Notes: a model not told the origin generated them from the letters alone. Positions 15,448 to 24,853 are shown, counted from the first letter of the stretch. The stretch is DNA of 27,784 nt from CAZVIJ01 sp964626735 (GCA_964626735.1 CAZVIJ010000020.1:1-27784); one strand, 5' to 3'. Numbers and translations are program-made.

Positions 15448-17609
15448 ATTCACTGGATCTTCGGTCAGTCGCTTGCACAACCTTCTTTAAATTACCAGCA
15501 TTGGGCACGCGTCAGCTAGTATACATCTCCTTGCGGATTAAGCACTAACCTGTGTTTTTGTTAAACAGTCGCCTGGACCTCTTTTGTGTCTCCCCTGTAT
15601 TTCTACAGAGGACTGCCTTTTCCCTAAGTTACGACAGTAATTTGCCGAGTTCCTTAACAGAAGATAACTCGTCCACCTTAGTATACTCTACCAATCCACC
15701 TGTGTCGGTTTACGGTACGATCAAAAACCATTCTCCTTAGAGGATTTTCTTGAAGAATTAATCATGCCAATCAGCTTTGCCCGAGAGCATCGCCTTTACG
15801 TAACAGCTCGTTTTTCGCCCGAAGGCATCAGATTTCAAGCATTTGACTAAAAATCCTAACTTACTGCTTATACTCTGACCTGTCAGAGCTGACATTCTCA
15901 ATTCCTTGACCCCATCAGTAATAACGAATAATTTTCGGTAGGAGAATATTAACTCCTTGTCCATCACCTACCCTAGATTTTTCTAGACTCGGCTTAGGAT
16001 CGACTTACCCTCAGTTGATTATCATAGCTGAGGAACCCTTGGATATTCGGTGGCCAGGGTTTTCACCTGACTCTCGCTACTCATGCCAGCATTCTCGCTA
16101 CTTGCTGCTCCAGCCTCCCTTACGGTTAACCTTCACCGCTACAAGTACGCTCCCCTACCAGTCAACCACAGATAAATCTGTGATCAAATCCAAAACTTCG
16201 GTACATGACTTAGCCCCGTTATATTGTCGGTGCAACTCCTCTTTGCCAGTGAGCTATTACGCACTCTTTAAAGGATAGCTGCTTCTAAGCTAACCTCCTG
16301 GATGTCAGTGAGTCTTTACCTCCTTTACCACTTAGACATGATTTTGGGACCTTAGTTGTTGGTCTGGGATGTTTCCCTCTCGCACGCGGAGCTTCGCCCC
16401 CGCGCACTAACTCTTGAGATACGGCAGTAGGTATTCGGAGTTTGAAAGAACCTGGTAATCTAAAAGACCCCAGAATCCGATCAGTGCTCTACCTCCTACG
16501 CTAGTTGCTCAAGGCTAATCCTAAAATTATTTCGGGGAGAACCAGCTATTTCCAAGTTCGTTTGGCATTTTACCTCTACCCACAGCTCATCCAATAACTT
16601 TTCAATGTTAATTAGTTCGGTCCTCCCAGCTTCTTTCGAAGCTGTTCAACCTGGCCATGGGTGGCTCACTTGGTTTCGGGTCTAGTTGCACGAACTGATC
16701 GCCCTATTCAGACTCGGTTTCCCTTCGGCTTCGTCGCTAAACGACTTAACCTTGCTCTGTACAACACAACTCGCTGGCTCATTCTTCAATAGGCACGCCG
16801 TCACTCAATAAATGAGCTCCGACTGATTGTAGGCATATGGTTTCAGTATCTATTTCACTCCCCTGCCCGGGGTTATTTTCACCTTTCCCTCGCGGTACTA
16901 GTTCACTATCGGTCACAAAAAGTATTTAGCCTTCTCCAATGGTCTGGACAAATTCAAACAGGACAATCGTATCCTGCCCTACTCAAGAAATCCTACGACA
17001 GATCCATATATTTCACTTACGGGACTCTCACCCTCTTTGGTATTGGTAATCCACCAATTTCTGCTATACATGAATTTTGTAACTGTCTATCGCTTACATA
17101 AATACGACTGCAGGCTCTTACTACCCCTACGATGCATAACCGTTATGCCGGTGCTCAACACACTTAATCGTATTGCTACGACCAAGACATATTAAACAAC
17201 ATGGTAGGTTTAGGCTCTTCCCCGTTCGCTCGCCACTACTGAGGGAATCACTTCGTTTTCTTTTCGTCAGAGTACTTAGATGTTTCAGTTCCTCCACTTT
17301 GCTGCGCAACACTAGGTGTCGCACTCTCCTGAAAACAGGAGGGGTTTCCCCATTCGGAAATCCCCGGTTAATAATGCTTGTAAACAGCTTACCGAGGCTT
17401 ATCGCAGTTTCCCACGTCCTTCATCGCCTTTTTGTACCAAGGCATCCACCATACGCCCTTGAGTTTTTTGATTAGAATTAGAATGCAATCAAATTGATTA
17501 ATTGCACGCTAATCGAGTTATTTTTAAAACAATGTAAATGACTAAAATTTGCGTTCAAGCTCGAAAGCCTGAAGCTTATTTTAGCTTCTACCCAAAAACA
17601 AAAAAATTA

Positions 17610-17635
17610 ATTCTATTCAGTTTTTTAAGAACTAA
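17610..17635 (-). repeat. 23S rRNA processing stem, 5' arm
   Basis: Partner of 14322-14347. It lies about 137 nt upstream of the mature 5' end and downstream of the promoter at 17662-17690. Confidence 0.85.
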
Positions 17636-17661
17636 ACTGCAGGTGTACTGCAGACTTGCGG

Positions 17662-17690
17662 ATTATATAAAATCTAAAATAATTCCACAA
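17662..17690 (-). promoter_or_regulatory. Promoter of the solo 23S rRNA gene
   Basis: TTGTGG (17685-17690) and TATAAT (17662-17667) on the minus strand, 17 nt apart. GACTTG/CAAGTC repeats flank the promoter as an inverted pair and may be a control site. The gene-free stretch 17474-17916 holds only this promoter, the 5' processing arm and the lipoprotein promoter; no 16S sequence or tRNA is visible in it. Confidence 0.7.
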
Positions 17691-17894
17691 GTCTATAGTC
17701 AAAGCCGCAGCTTGAGCCTCACACGTATATATTGGATATTAAGAGCTGATAGTTTACTAACGAGAACATGGAGATTGTAGCACAAGAAATTTCCGCGTGC
17801 AAGCCCCATATCACGGATACAATTATGACCACATCCTACTCCACGCCAAGAACAAAAATAGAGTAAATAGAAATTACAATAGGACGTTTCATGG

Positions 17895-17900
17895 TATAAT
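17895..17900 (+). promoter_or_regulatory. -10 box for the first lipoprotein gene
   Basis: Extended box TGGTATAAT, 16 nt before the ATG at 17917. It excludes upstream in-frame ATGs such as 17797 as starts. Confidence 0.65.
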
Positions 17901-17916
17901 CTCTCCCCACATTTTT

Positions 17917-18600
17917 ATGTCAAAAAACAAACTGAATAGTATGTATGCCGGGAGATACCCCGGTGTCACTCGCTCCTTACATGTAATGAGTAGACCGTTG
18001 CTGTTACTCTCCCTTATAGCCTTGTTGGCAGGCTGTGCAGGCCAATCGCAAGGTACGCAGCAATCCGAGATTCCGGCTTCAACTTCCGAAATGGCTCTCT
18101 ACCGGGCATACCCGGCTAATTTGATAACGACGGTCAATGGGCACATTTGCGCAAGGCTCAACTTGCCCGTCGATATGGTACCTACTATGTTCCTGGCAGA
18201 GGGTAGAAATCAGCAAATCTCAGAAACCCTGTATACACGCAATAATCTTGCGAACGCCTACCAACCGTCGGGCCATGCTCTCGTTGGCGTCGCAGTCCTG
18301 GAACAGTTGGATCCCGAAACGGGACAAGCCGCATCGGAACGGTTCGAAGTTATCGAATTGGACGAGCAGCATGTGGTAAAGGCAAGGATTACCCAATTGG
18401 GGGACGGCACTACCCATATGAACGCTCAGGTACCGTTCGCAATGATGAGCGGAGAAGGCTGTGCACCAGACGCGATCCAGGCAGAACTAAGGAGGGACAA
18501 CGATCCGGGGAGAAAAGCATCTCTTTTTACGGCATTCAAGCAAAAAATTATGGATATGATTCAAAACGGGGCAATCCAGCCGGCGATGCTTCCGGAGTGA
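17917..18600 (+). CDS. Putative lipoprotein, family A paralogue 1
   Basis: A hydrophobic stretch with lipobox, PLLLLSLIALLAGC, predicts lipidation at the Cys and anchoring outside the membrane. The first ATG after the promoter (17917) adds about 24 residues before this signal sequence; ATGs at 17941 and 17987 are alternatives, the last giving a textbook signal peptide. The mature part begins AGQSQGTQQSEIPAST, a low-complexity tether. The folded domain contains TTVNGHICARL and VPFAMMSGEGCAPDAIQAEL. Both motifs recur in the next gene (NVNGQPC; APFALMFGPGCTPEML), showing the two are diverged tandem paralogues whose two Cys may form a disulphide. The family is not one I recognise. Confidence 0.7.
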   Translation: MSKNKLNSMYAGRYPGVTRSLHVMSRPLLLLSLIALLAGCAGQSQGTQQSEIPASTSEMALYRAYPANLITTVNGHICARLNLPVDMVPTMFLAEGRNQQISETLYTRNNLANAYQPSGHALVGVAVLEQLDPETGQAASERFEVIELDEQHVVKARITQLGDGTTHMNAQVPFAMMSGEGCAPDAIQAELRRDNDPGRKASLFTAFKQKIMDMIQNGAIQPAMLPE

Positions 18601-18627
18601 GAAACAGCGTCATACTATATACCATGA

Positions 18628-18633
18628 TATAAT
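18628..18633 (+). promoter_or_regulatory. -10 box for the second lipoprotein gene (leaderless)
   Basis: TATAAT ends 8 nt before the ATG at 18642. Confidence 0.65.
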
Positions 18634-18641
18634 AATAGCGC

Positions 18642-19415
18642 ATGAAACCAACCAGACTCGAAAGTTTTGCCCAGTCTGCCATTAATTTTGCAGACTATAC
18701 CAGCCTAATTTATCAGGCAATAGCGGTTAACTGGAAAAAGCCGCGGACACTAGCCACCCTTATTTCTCTTTTGGCACTACTAGCTTCAGCCTCAGCATGC
18801 GGGTCGACTTCTCATGAAGGAACCCCTGCACCTTCTGAACCTCCGACGCCTACGCTCTCCGATGCGGTTCTCAGATCATATGCCCATATCCAGGGAGCCC
18901 AAGTACAGAACGTAAATGGCCAACCCTGCGTAACCGCTCAGGCGCTTGTTGATGCAGCTCCAGGATTTACGCTCACCAAAGGTCCCCGTGCAGATCTATC
19001 AAAAGTTGTCGAGACAACGGCGTCAGTCTCGACTGAATTCAGGAGCGACTATCCCGCAGTAGTTGGAATATTCAGGGCCGCGGCTGGTGTTGCGCGCGAT
19101 GGCTTCTCCTATAGCGAGACCGATGTGCAGTATTTGGACGCAGGAGAAACCGTGAGCGAAGGGGTGCTTTTCACTCCGGACGGCGCTTCAGCGGTCGAAG
19201 CTCCGTTTGCCCTTATGTTTGGTCCCGGTTGTACTCCAGAGATGCTACATGCATATATGAATAGCCTCAATCTCCAGCAAATGGCGGGTGGCGTAAACCA
19301 CCCGTCGCCGGAATTGACGAATCAATTGTCCGATAGGCTGGGTGAGGTAATGTTCCGCAATCCGTTTGACGGTCCATCGGGATTGCCGACGCCAACGGAA
19401 GAAGGCGTTCAATAG
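18642..19415 (+). CDS. Putative lipoprotein, family A paralogue 2
   Basis: 257 aa. A hydrophobic segment TLATLISLLALLASASAC ends at a likely lipobox Cys near residue 53, preceded by about 35 residues of unusual N-terminal extension (MKPTRLESFAQSAINFADYT). The promoter box 8 nt before this ATG supports the long form. A Ser/Pro/Thr tether follows (GSTSHEGTPAPSEPPTPT). The folded domain shares the VNGxxC and PFAxMxGxGCxP motifs with the preceding gene. Function is unknown; the protein is probably surface exposed. The next gene's start overlaps a hairpin that would end this transcript. Confidence 0.7.
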   Translation: MKPTRLESFAQSAINFADYTSLIYQAIAVNWKKPRTLATLISLLALLASASACGSTSHEGTPAPSEPPTPTLSDAVLRSYAHIQGAQVQNVNGQPCVTAQALVDAAPGFTLTKGPRADLSKVVETTASVSTEFRSDYPAVVGIFRAAAGVARDGFSYSETDVQYLDAGETVSEGVLFTPDGASAVEAPFALMFGPGCTPEMLHAYMNSLNLQQMAGGVNHPSPELTNQLSDRLGEVMFRNPFDGPSGLPTPTEEGVQ

Positions 19416-19440
19416 TAATGTAAACCGTACCTAATTCTGC

Positions 19441-19478
19441 TATAAGAGAACTGTGATAACCGCAGTTCTCTTTATTAT
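19441..19478 (+). promoter_or_regulatory. Terminator hairpin overlapping promoter and GTG start of the HEPN gene
   Basis: -10 box TATAAG (19441-19446) ends 6 nt before GTG (19453). AAGAGAACTG (19444-19453) and CAGTTCTCTT (19463-19472) form a perfect stem followed by TATTATT. Transcripts entering from the lipoprotein gene would fold it and end; transcripts started here begin inside the first arm and cannot. Confidence 0.6.
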
Positions 19479-19854
19479 TCTCCTCATCATTATCGTCGCC
19501 GTCTTTTCTTTATTCCATAAGGAGGACACGACCTGGAAGAAGGACGTAATCGAGCGGCTCAACGTCATCTACCAAAACTCGCAACATAGCGACAAGCGTA
19601 TCGTCCGCACCGCAGTTATCGACGCCGACAAGCTGCTCGATTACGCGATGCAAAAACGTAAAATAAAGGGCGAGACAATGGGCGAACGTCTCAAGAATGC
19701 CAAGCCCTACTACGAAAAGGAACTGTACAATAGGCTATGGGCTGCACATAAGCTTCGCAATAGCCTCGTCCACGAGATGGAAAATGACGCATCTGTCCAC
19801 GACCTCAGGTACCATTACGGAAATCTCAGCAACGGAATCAGGAAGCTTCTGTAG
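19453..19854 (+). CDS. Membrane-anchored HEPN-like protein
   Basis: 133 aa. A single N-terminal transmembrane helix (about residues 3-21, AVLFIILLIIIVAVFSLF) is followed by a cytoplasmic helical domain. The motif RNSLVHE (Arg102 to His107) is the R-x4-H signature of HEPN domains, which in many families are the RNase active site. The preceding helices, with LLDYAMQKRKIKGETMGERL, fit the usual HEPN bundle. Some HEPN domains only bind nucleotides, so RNase activity is not certain. No partner MNT-type antitoxin gene is adjacent. The leaderless GTG start is supported by the box 6 nt upstream. The 3' end overlaps the convergent gene by 17 nt. Confidence 0.65.
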   Translation: MITAVLFIILLIIIVAVFSLFHKEDTTWKKDVIERLNVIYQNSQHSDKRIVRTAVIDADKLLDYAMQKRKIKGETMGERLKNAKPYYEKELYNRLWAAHKLRNSLVHEMENDASVHDLRYHYGNLSNGIRKLL

Positions 19855-20572
19855 GGAAGAACAAGGCGTTCTCGTATGCCGTGAGCAATTCGTGCGTTGG
19901 CCATCCTTTGATAAGCATCAGTTCGTGTAAAGGAGAGCCGCTCACGTACGACGGGATAAACACCAAGCCCGATGTATGATGGGAACTGTCGGCAATCGCG
20001 GCTTCCGGTTCGACCATCATGGAAACAACGGAAAGATGCGGGATGCGAGCCTGACGAACGGCGCTTGATACGATTCCCCTCAATACACGATTTTGTCCCT
20101 TTCGTAAGGAACTACTCGTAAAGCCAAACCGGTTGACGCCTAACGCAGCCAATACTCCGCTTCGTATCGGGTGCACATATCCCAAGCGGTCAAAATGCTC
20201 ATCGAGATATGCTGAAGTTGGTGCCTCATGTCCCATAGCCCCTACACCGGTAAGGACATCAAGATGAATCGAGGTTGCAGTTCCGGTAGTATCCAACGAA
20301 AAAATCATACTGCAGACGCTTGCGCCGATTTCATAGAGTACCGCCGGATCGGAAGGTGCTGTGACGCAATATTCTTCGCAATATTCTTTTCGATGCGACG
20401 AGGTAAGAACACGAGGTTCATTCACAACGGGGGATCCGAACGTTGAACGGACGGTGGTATAACTGCCACCACTCAGAAGAGCAGCCACCCGTTCGGGTGT
20501 AGCTTCGCTTACACGGCAACCGGCCACAGCAAACATTTGGTCTGCAGAATGTTTACCCGTCAGGTATGTCAT
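19838..20572 (-). CDS. Hypothetical protein, 244 aa
   Basis: No family recognised. It is soluble, Ser/Ala/Val rich and looks alpha/beta. It contains CRVSEATPERVAALLSGGS, HRKEYCEEYCV and a central GTATSIHLDVLTGVGAMGHE. It ends with PLHELMLIKGWPTHELLTAY. TATAAT at 20578-20583 ends 5 nt before the ATG, so the start is secure and the mRNA leaderless. It is convergent with the HEPN gene (17 nt overlap). No signal peptide. Confidence 0.65.
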   Translation of the reverse strand: MTYLTGKHSADQMFAVAGCRVSEATPERVAALLSGGSYTTVRSTFGSPVVNEPRVLTSSHRKEYCEEYCVTAPSDPAVLYEIGASVCSMIFSLDTTGTATSIHLDVLTGVGAMGHEAPTSAYLDEHFDRLGYVHPIRSGVLAALGVNRFGFTSSSLRKGQNRVLRGIVSSAVRQARIPHLSVVSMMVEPEAAIADSSHHTSGLVFIPSYVSGSPLHELMLIKGWPTHELLTAYENALFFPTEAS

Positions 20573-20577
20573 GTCGG

Positions 20578-20583
20578 ATTATA
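20578..20583 (-). promoter_or_regulatory. -10 box for the gene at 19838-20572 (leaderless)
   Basis: TATAAT on the minus strand with 5 nt to the ATG. Confidence 0.7.
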
Positions 20584-20599
20584 CCTCAGAAAGCTGTTT

Positions 20600-21316
20600 T
20601 CAAGCTTTCTTAAATACGTACTGATACCTACCCGCATTCGGGTCTGAAATTTCCCGATAGTCGCTGTATGTTTTTTCGTGAACGAACCCGAACTCTCCAA
20701 GAAGTTCTTTGAAGCTTTCTTCATTAAAAACAAAGAGCGTCACATCGGCATCATATACTTCGCCATCCATTTCGTAGTGAATTTTGCGAAGGACACGGTC
20801 CGGTTCATGGGTCGTAGCGATCCTAACCTTGATGGCAACTCCCTCGCCTTCAACCGTCTTCTCGCTAACTTTCTGCGGCCCCATGATTCGGTTATTCCAG
20901 TTTGCGTTATCGATCACGAAATAGCCGCCTTCGGGCAAGCAATCCCTCAGCCTTTCCAGCATATCGCGGTACGGAAGCTCACCGAATGTTGACCACATGC
21001 AGATTGCGGCATCGAACATGGTTTGGAACTTCATCTCGGCGACACTCTGATTCTGGAAATCCACGTACGCCGAATCGATAATCTTGCTCCTCGCTACTGC
21101 CAACAGGTATTCGGAATAATCGACACCGGTCACCTCGTACCCGAGCTTGGCAAGAGCAATACTGTGCCGACCCGAGCCGCACGCGATATCGAGCACCGTA
21201 CGCACCGAGTGTTCCTTGAAAAAAGTATCGAGGAACGCTATTTCCTTGTCGGTATCGGTGTGGGGGGCGGTAATGAGGTCAAAATGCTTTCCAAGTTCCT
21301 TATATAGTGCTTGCAT
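20600..21316 (-). CDS. Class I SAM-dependent methyltransferase
   Basis: 238 aa. Motif I is VLDIACGSGRHSIALAKLGY (from about residue 41). The acidic residue after strand 2 is Asp in VTGVDYSEYLLAVAR, followed by FDAAICMWSTFGEL (motif IV region) and LPEGGYFVIDN (strand 5). These are the Rossmann-like features of methyltransferases acting on small molecules or other substrates; the acceptor cannot be inferred. TAGAAT at 21323-21328 ends 6 nt before the ATG. No neighbour suggests a pathway. Confidence 0.85.
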   Translation of the reverse strand: MQALYKELGKHFDLITAPHTDTDKEIAFLDTFFKEHSVRTVLDIACGSGRHSIALAKLGYEVTGVDYSEYLLAVARSKIIDSAYVDFQNQSVAEMKFQTMFDAAICMWSTFGELPYRDMLERLRDCLPEGGYFVIDNANWNNRIMGPQKVSEKTVEGEGVAIKVRIATTHEPDRVLRKIHYEMDGEVYDADVTLFVFNEESFKELLGEFGFVHEKTYSDYREISDPNAGRYQYVFKKA

Positions 21317-21354
21317 CGCAGCATTCTACTATGGAGCAGGGTTAACTGCTAGAG

Positions 21355-22365
21355 CTACAGTGCGTAGCTCGTCAGAAGCGACGCGATTGTTTTCGCCGCC
21401 CCAGGATGCAGCTCTGCCGCATGACCGACATTCGTGAGCATTTTTACCCGTCCCGGTATTGCGTCGGCAATCGCCCTATTGTTGACGAGCACGTCGTTCT
21501 CGTAAAGAATTGCAGCATCGACGCCTTTCAGGGCACGCTCGAGGCCAACGACTTTTCTTCGTTGATCCTGCCATGCAAGTTCGAAAAGGTTGTAGCCTAA
21601 AATAAGAGGATTGGTATGATCCACTACGCGGTCCAAAAAATAATGCCCCGAAGGAAGATGCGCCATATCGCCGAACATATCGAAAAACAACGCAGCCGCA
21701 CGATGCAAGACGATAGCGCCTTCATAAGCGATAATTGGACGACGCTTGATTACTCGGGCAAATTCGTACATCCCCATCGTAACGACTCCCATCCAATCGA
21801 AACTATGCGTTAGCTTAGAAAGCGATATCGCAGGTGCGGAAAGCACTGTCGTAAGCCTCATGTTTTGAGCAGCAGTCCGAGATGCAATCTCCTGGTGCTT
21901 CAGGTAGTTGAGAATCGTATACGCTCCCATCGAATGCGCATTCGCAACGACATTCAGCATTGCACCGGGGTATGAAGTCCGAAGCATCGATACGACCGCA
22001 TCGAACGGCAAGTAGTGGTTGCAAAGCGGCGCGCTCGCCAGATGCGCATAGGGTATATCGCTCTTTCCCGTATAGCCGAGCGATCCGTACTGAACCAAGA
22101 CGGCGTTGGGAACCATTCTTCGTACTTCCTCAAGCATCCAATCGCCGTAGGCAATCAATCTTCCATCGGATTCGAACCAAGGACCGCAGGCATAGCCGTG
22201 CACGAATACGAATGCGTTAACGACACCACGGTCTGCCGCATCGTTCGGGGCATCAATCTTCAAGAGCAGCTCGGGAGAGACGCTTCCCTTTCCTACGGGC
22301 ACATCGATAGTGAGCGACGTGGGAAAAACCGGTTTTTCACTTGCAATCACACGATGTAGTGACAT
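21355..22365 (-). CDS. Alpha/beta hydrolase fold protein
   Basis: 336 aa. The fold is shown by AFVFVHGYACGPWF (strand 3 and oxyanion loop), the nucleophile elbow NAHSMGAY (Ser145, with Ala in place of the first Gly of GxSxG), the likely acid Asp291 in YENDVLVNN and the catalytic His315 in NVGHAAELHP. The cap region (about 185-260) is hydrophobic and large, suggesting a lipid-like or bulky substrate. No signal peptide is visible. TATAAT at 22376-22381 ends 10 nt before the ATG. Exact reaction unknown. Confidence 0.8.
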   Translation of the reverse strand: MSLHRVIASEKPVFPTSLTIDVPVGKGSVSPELLLKIDAPNDAADRGVVNAFVFVHGYACGPWFESDGRLIAYGDWMLEEVRRMVPNAVLVQYGSLGYTGKSDIPYAHLASAPLCNHYLPFDAVVSMLRTSYPGAMLNVVANAHSMGAYTILNYLKHQEIASRTAAQNMRLTTVLSAPAISLSKLTHSFDWMGVVTMGMYEFARVIKRRPIIAYEGAIVLHRAAALFFDMFGDMAHLPSGHYFLDRVVDHTNPLILGYNLFELAWQDQRRKVVGLERALKGVDAAILYENDVLVNNRAIADAIPGRVKMLTNVGHAAELHPGAAKTIASLLTSYAL

Positions 22366-22411
22366 GAGTCACGCTATTATAAGACGTACTTCAATGATCC
22401 ACCAGAATTAA

Positions 22412-22942
22412 TCACTTTTTTGCCGCTTCAAGGATCTTGATCGTCGTATGATGGAATCTTGCCGTTACCGAGATGCCGAACTTTTTTTCGACAGCAGGAA
22501 TGACGTTGGTTGTTTTGCTGTTTATCAAGCGGAGCACGCCGAACGCAACATGTTCTACCGCAGAAAAAATTTCCAAATCTCCTTTGGGCGTTTCATATGG
22601 GATGTAATCTTCCGGCAATGGTTTGGAAAGAAAGAGTACGTAAAATCGGGTATCGTCTGTGATCGTCTTGTTAACAAACGGATTAGTTGCAAGAGCTTCC
22701 TCCAGCTCCTCGACTGTCACCAGTATCGTAGGGACGGCATATCCTAACGACGCTTCCAAATGCTTTTCGATTTTAGGCACGAGCGTCTCCCGGGACTCCC
22801 CCGATTCGAAAAAAACATTACCCGTCTGAATATACGTTCTTACATCGGATACACCGATAGCGGCAAATAAACCTCTCAACGTTTCCATAGACACCGAGTG
22901 TCCTCCTACATTAATTGCCCTGAGCAACGCAATATATTTCAT
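22412..22942 (-). CDS. DUF1697 family protein
   Basis: 176 aa, the usual length. The family signature is clear: MKYIALLRAINVGGHSVSM, DVRTYIQTGNVFFES and VTVEELEEALATNPF. The biochemical function of DUF1697 proteins is not established. TAGTAT at 22949-22954 (extended, TGG before it) ends 6 nt before the ATG, supporting the start and leaderless translation. A large gene begins divergently about 80 nt away. Confidence 0.9.
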   Translation of the reverse strand: MKYIALLRAINVGGHSVSMETLRGLFAAIGVSDVRTYIQTGNVFFESGESRETLVPKIEKHLEASLGYAVPTILVTVEELEEALATNPFVNKTITDDTRFYVLFLSKPLPEDYIPYETPKGDLEIFSAVEHVAFGVLRLINSKTTNVIPAVEKKFGISVTARFHHTTIKILEAAKK

Positions 22943-23021
22943 GGTCAGATACTACCACAGGCGGTAATAAATTCATTATATATTTCGCTGCTTCGCGGAA
23001 ATGAATATATTTTGTAATCTC

Positions 23022-23954
23022 ATGGACGCAATGAGCATCAACTACGTTCCGCCATTCAAGCGATTCGAGACTGGCGATCGCGAACAGGGATATATCGCTT
23101 TGGGTCCGCACGCGATTTGGGCTGCCGTCTACGACACATCAACCGGCCGGACAAACGGCATACAGCAATTTGTCGGTGGCAAGGAAGGAGAAGAAGAATT
23201 CCATCCGAGGCAGATCGAAGAAACCTTTCGGTACGCGATGCTCCATAGCTTAGCGGTAATTGCCACGGGAGGCAGGACACGTCCGCATCTGCATGAATTG
23301 ACATCGAACTCTGAAGCCAGCGGTATCTTCCACTATGCGGCACAACAAGACCTGCTCGGCTATTCCCCATTCTATTGGATACCGGCAGGACGCTGCACAT
23401 TGGAAAATATCGTGATATCGGAATTCGTGTATATCGTAACCCATGGAGAAATCCCCAAACGGTCGATCATATGCAGTATGGATTTCAAGCGCGAGCGGGT
23501 ACTCGAGGCAGGCCACGAACTTGGAATAGACCATATCGAATTCCACGCGGTACCTAATACAAGCGTTGTAGAAGACACCAATATCTCGCATATTCCCGAA
23601 CCGCTTCACCGAAGATCGAGATTAAACGACTATGGCGGCAAGCGAAATGGTTTATGGAGACAAATGCCGAATGTCGAAGGATTGAGAATTTCGCGAATGG
23701 GAGAAACCCGTCCAGAAGGGTTCGAATTCGATCCGGACTGGTACTACACGTTGCTTGCGAGAGCGCTTGACCTTAAACTGCGAAGAACGGGTGATCCGGG
23801 TATGGTAACGACCGCCCTGGAACGATTCAGGACCGTCGAGCTGCTCGACGACCTCCAACCGCATCATCTATGGCAACTAGTCGCTCGAGAAATTCAGGAA
23901 CATTACCATATTTTCGTAAAACCTCACCGAGCAGAGCAAGCGGTTGCTGCCTGA
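23022..23954 (+). CDS. Hypothetical protein with a DUF218/YdcF-like core
   Basis: About 310 aa. The middle resembles the DUF218 (YdcF/ElyC) pattern: LAVIATGGRTRP, SEASGIFHYAAQ, a strand ending in IPAGRCTLENIVISEFVYI (compare E...T.eNa), and IPKRSIICSMDFKRERVLE (compare vTs.fH..Ra). This is pattern matching and remains uncertain. The C-terminal 100 residues do not match and end in helices. Start candidates are 23022 and 23031; boxes TATATT (23006-23011) and TGTAAT (23013-23018) precede them, so the ATG at 23001 lies upstream of transcription. No signal peptide. Confidence 0.6.
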   Translation: MDAMSINYVPPFKRFETGDREQGYIALGPHAIWAAVYDTSTGRTNGIQQFVGGKEGEEEFHPRQIEETFRYAMLHSLAVIATGGRTRPHLHELTSNSEASGIFHYAAQQDLLGYSPFYWIPAGRCTLENIVISEFVYIVTHGEIPKRSIICSMDFKRERVLEAGHELGIDHIEFHAVPNTSVVEDTNISHIPEPLHRRSRLNDYGGKRNGLWRQMPNVEGLRISRMGETRPEGFEFDPDWYYTLLARALDLKLRRTGDPGMVTTALERFRTVELLDDLQPHHLWQLVAREIQEHYHIFVKPHRAEQAVAA

Positions 23955-23959
23955 GAAGG

Positions 23960-24853
23960 TTACAGGTTAATTGACACAGTACTCTTGCAGCTAACCCCTT
24001 CGATATTCGTACCTCCTCTACTGACTCCACCAAGAGAATCTTTCTGCATGAAATGCGGTTGCGCCAAATCTTCCGGATTCATCATAATCAAACGGGCACG
24101 ATCGATATTAACCGCCATGGTAAGAAGCATCGAACGAGTAGCCTCCGTTACCGGCACCTTTTCCTTCATCTGGGGAGATAGCTGCAATGCCGAAAGCGCC
24201 TTGAGCTGTTCTGAGTAAGCCTTCTGGATATAGTAAAGGAAGAGCTTGTGCTTAACCTCGAAGAGGTTCCCGAGATTCGCGTACTGAACAAGTCGCACCA
24301 CATTTTGAAGTAAGGGCGAACTCGCAAGTACCGCACGCTCTAGCCGATCCGCATTCGCGAAGTAATCGTGCACCTCTTTGTTGAAAGGCATTTCATTGCT
24401 CAGTACTACATCGGAATTCTTGGAACGGGACGGCCAGACACGGGATAACGGAGAGTTCCGATCGACATACATTTTCTCGAGCGGCAAGCGCGCAGAACGA
24501 ATCGGCAATCCGCTCCCGTCATCGACACCATATACGAAATACGGCGGACACCAAGCCGGAAGCCAAAGACCCGACTCACCATAAACAAGCACGTCCTCAA
24601 GTCTGGCTACCGCTTCATCAGCCGACCGGATGAATGAAGGACTTCTCCGCTCGCCGAAAAGCTCCCTACGTGCGGCATACTCGGCAATTAACGGCTCGCT
24701 GTTCAGCACGCTTTGGAGATACACCTGATAGTGCGCATACATCGGATCGGAAATAGGAGGCAAATTATCGGGCCCGAAAATAGCGGAATAAGAAGCCGAC
24801 GTCCCATCCTCAGCCATCAGCATCGGCACGTCATACCAAAAAATATCCGCCAT
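23960..24853 (-). CDS. Hypothetical protein, 297 aa
   Basis: No family recognised. The N-terminal half is aromatic and Pro-rich (MADIFWYDVPMLMAEDG, WLPAWCPPYFVYGVDD). The second half is helical, including NVVRLVQYANLGNLFEVKH and SEQLKALSALQLSPQMKEKV. It ends in a Gly/Ser-rich tail. TATAAT at 24863-24868 (extended TGGTATAAT) ends 9 nt before the ATG. It is convergent with the DUF218-like gene, 5 nt between their ends. This is the last gene before the base composition changes. Confidence 0.65.
   Translation of the reverse strand: MADIFWYDVPMLMAEDGTSASYSAIFGPDNLPPISDPMYAHYQVYLQSVLNSEPLIAEYAARRELFGERRSPSFIRSADEAVARLEDVLVYGESGLWLPAWCPPYFVYGVDDGSGLPIRSARLPLEKMYVDRNSPLSRVWPSRSKNSDVVLSNEMPFNKEVHDYFANADRLERAVLASSPLLQNVVRLVQYANLGNLFEVKHKLFLYYIQKAYSEQLKALSALQLSPQMKEKVPVTEATRSMLLTMAVNIDRARLIMMNPEDLAQPHFMQKDSLGGVSRGGTNIEGVSCKSTVSINL

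Noticed and set aside
17797..17916. Lipoprotein start at 17797
   Set aside because: The TATAAT promoter box at 17895-17900 lies inside that extension, and the added residues do not look coding.
22971..23006. Regulatory hairpin between the DUF1697 gene and the gene at 23022
   Set aside because: The arms pair only with a 6-nt bulge and a mismatch in AT-rich sequence; not convincing by eye.
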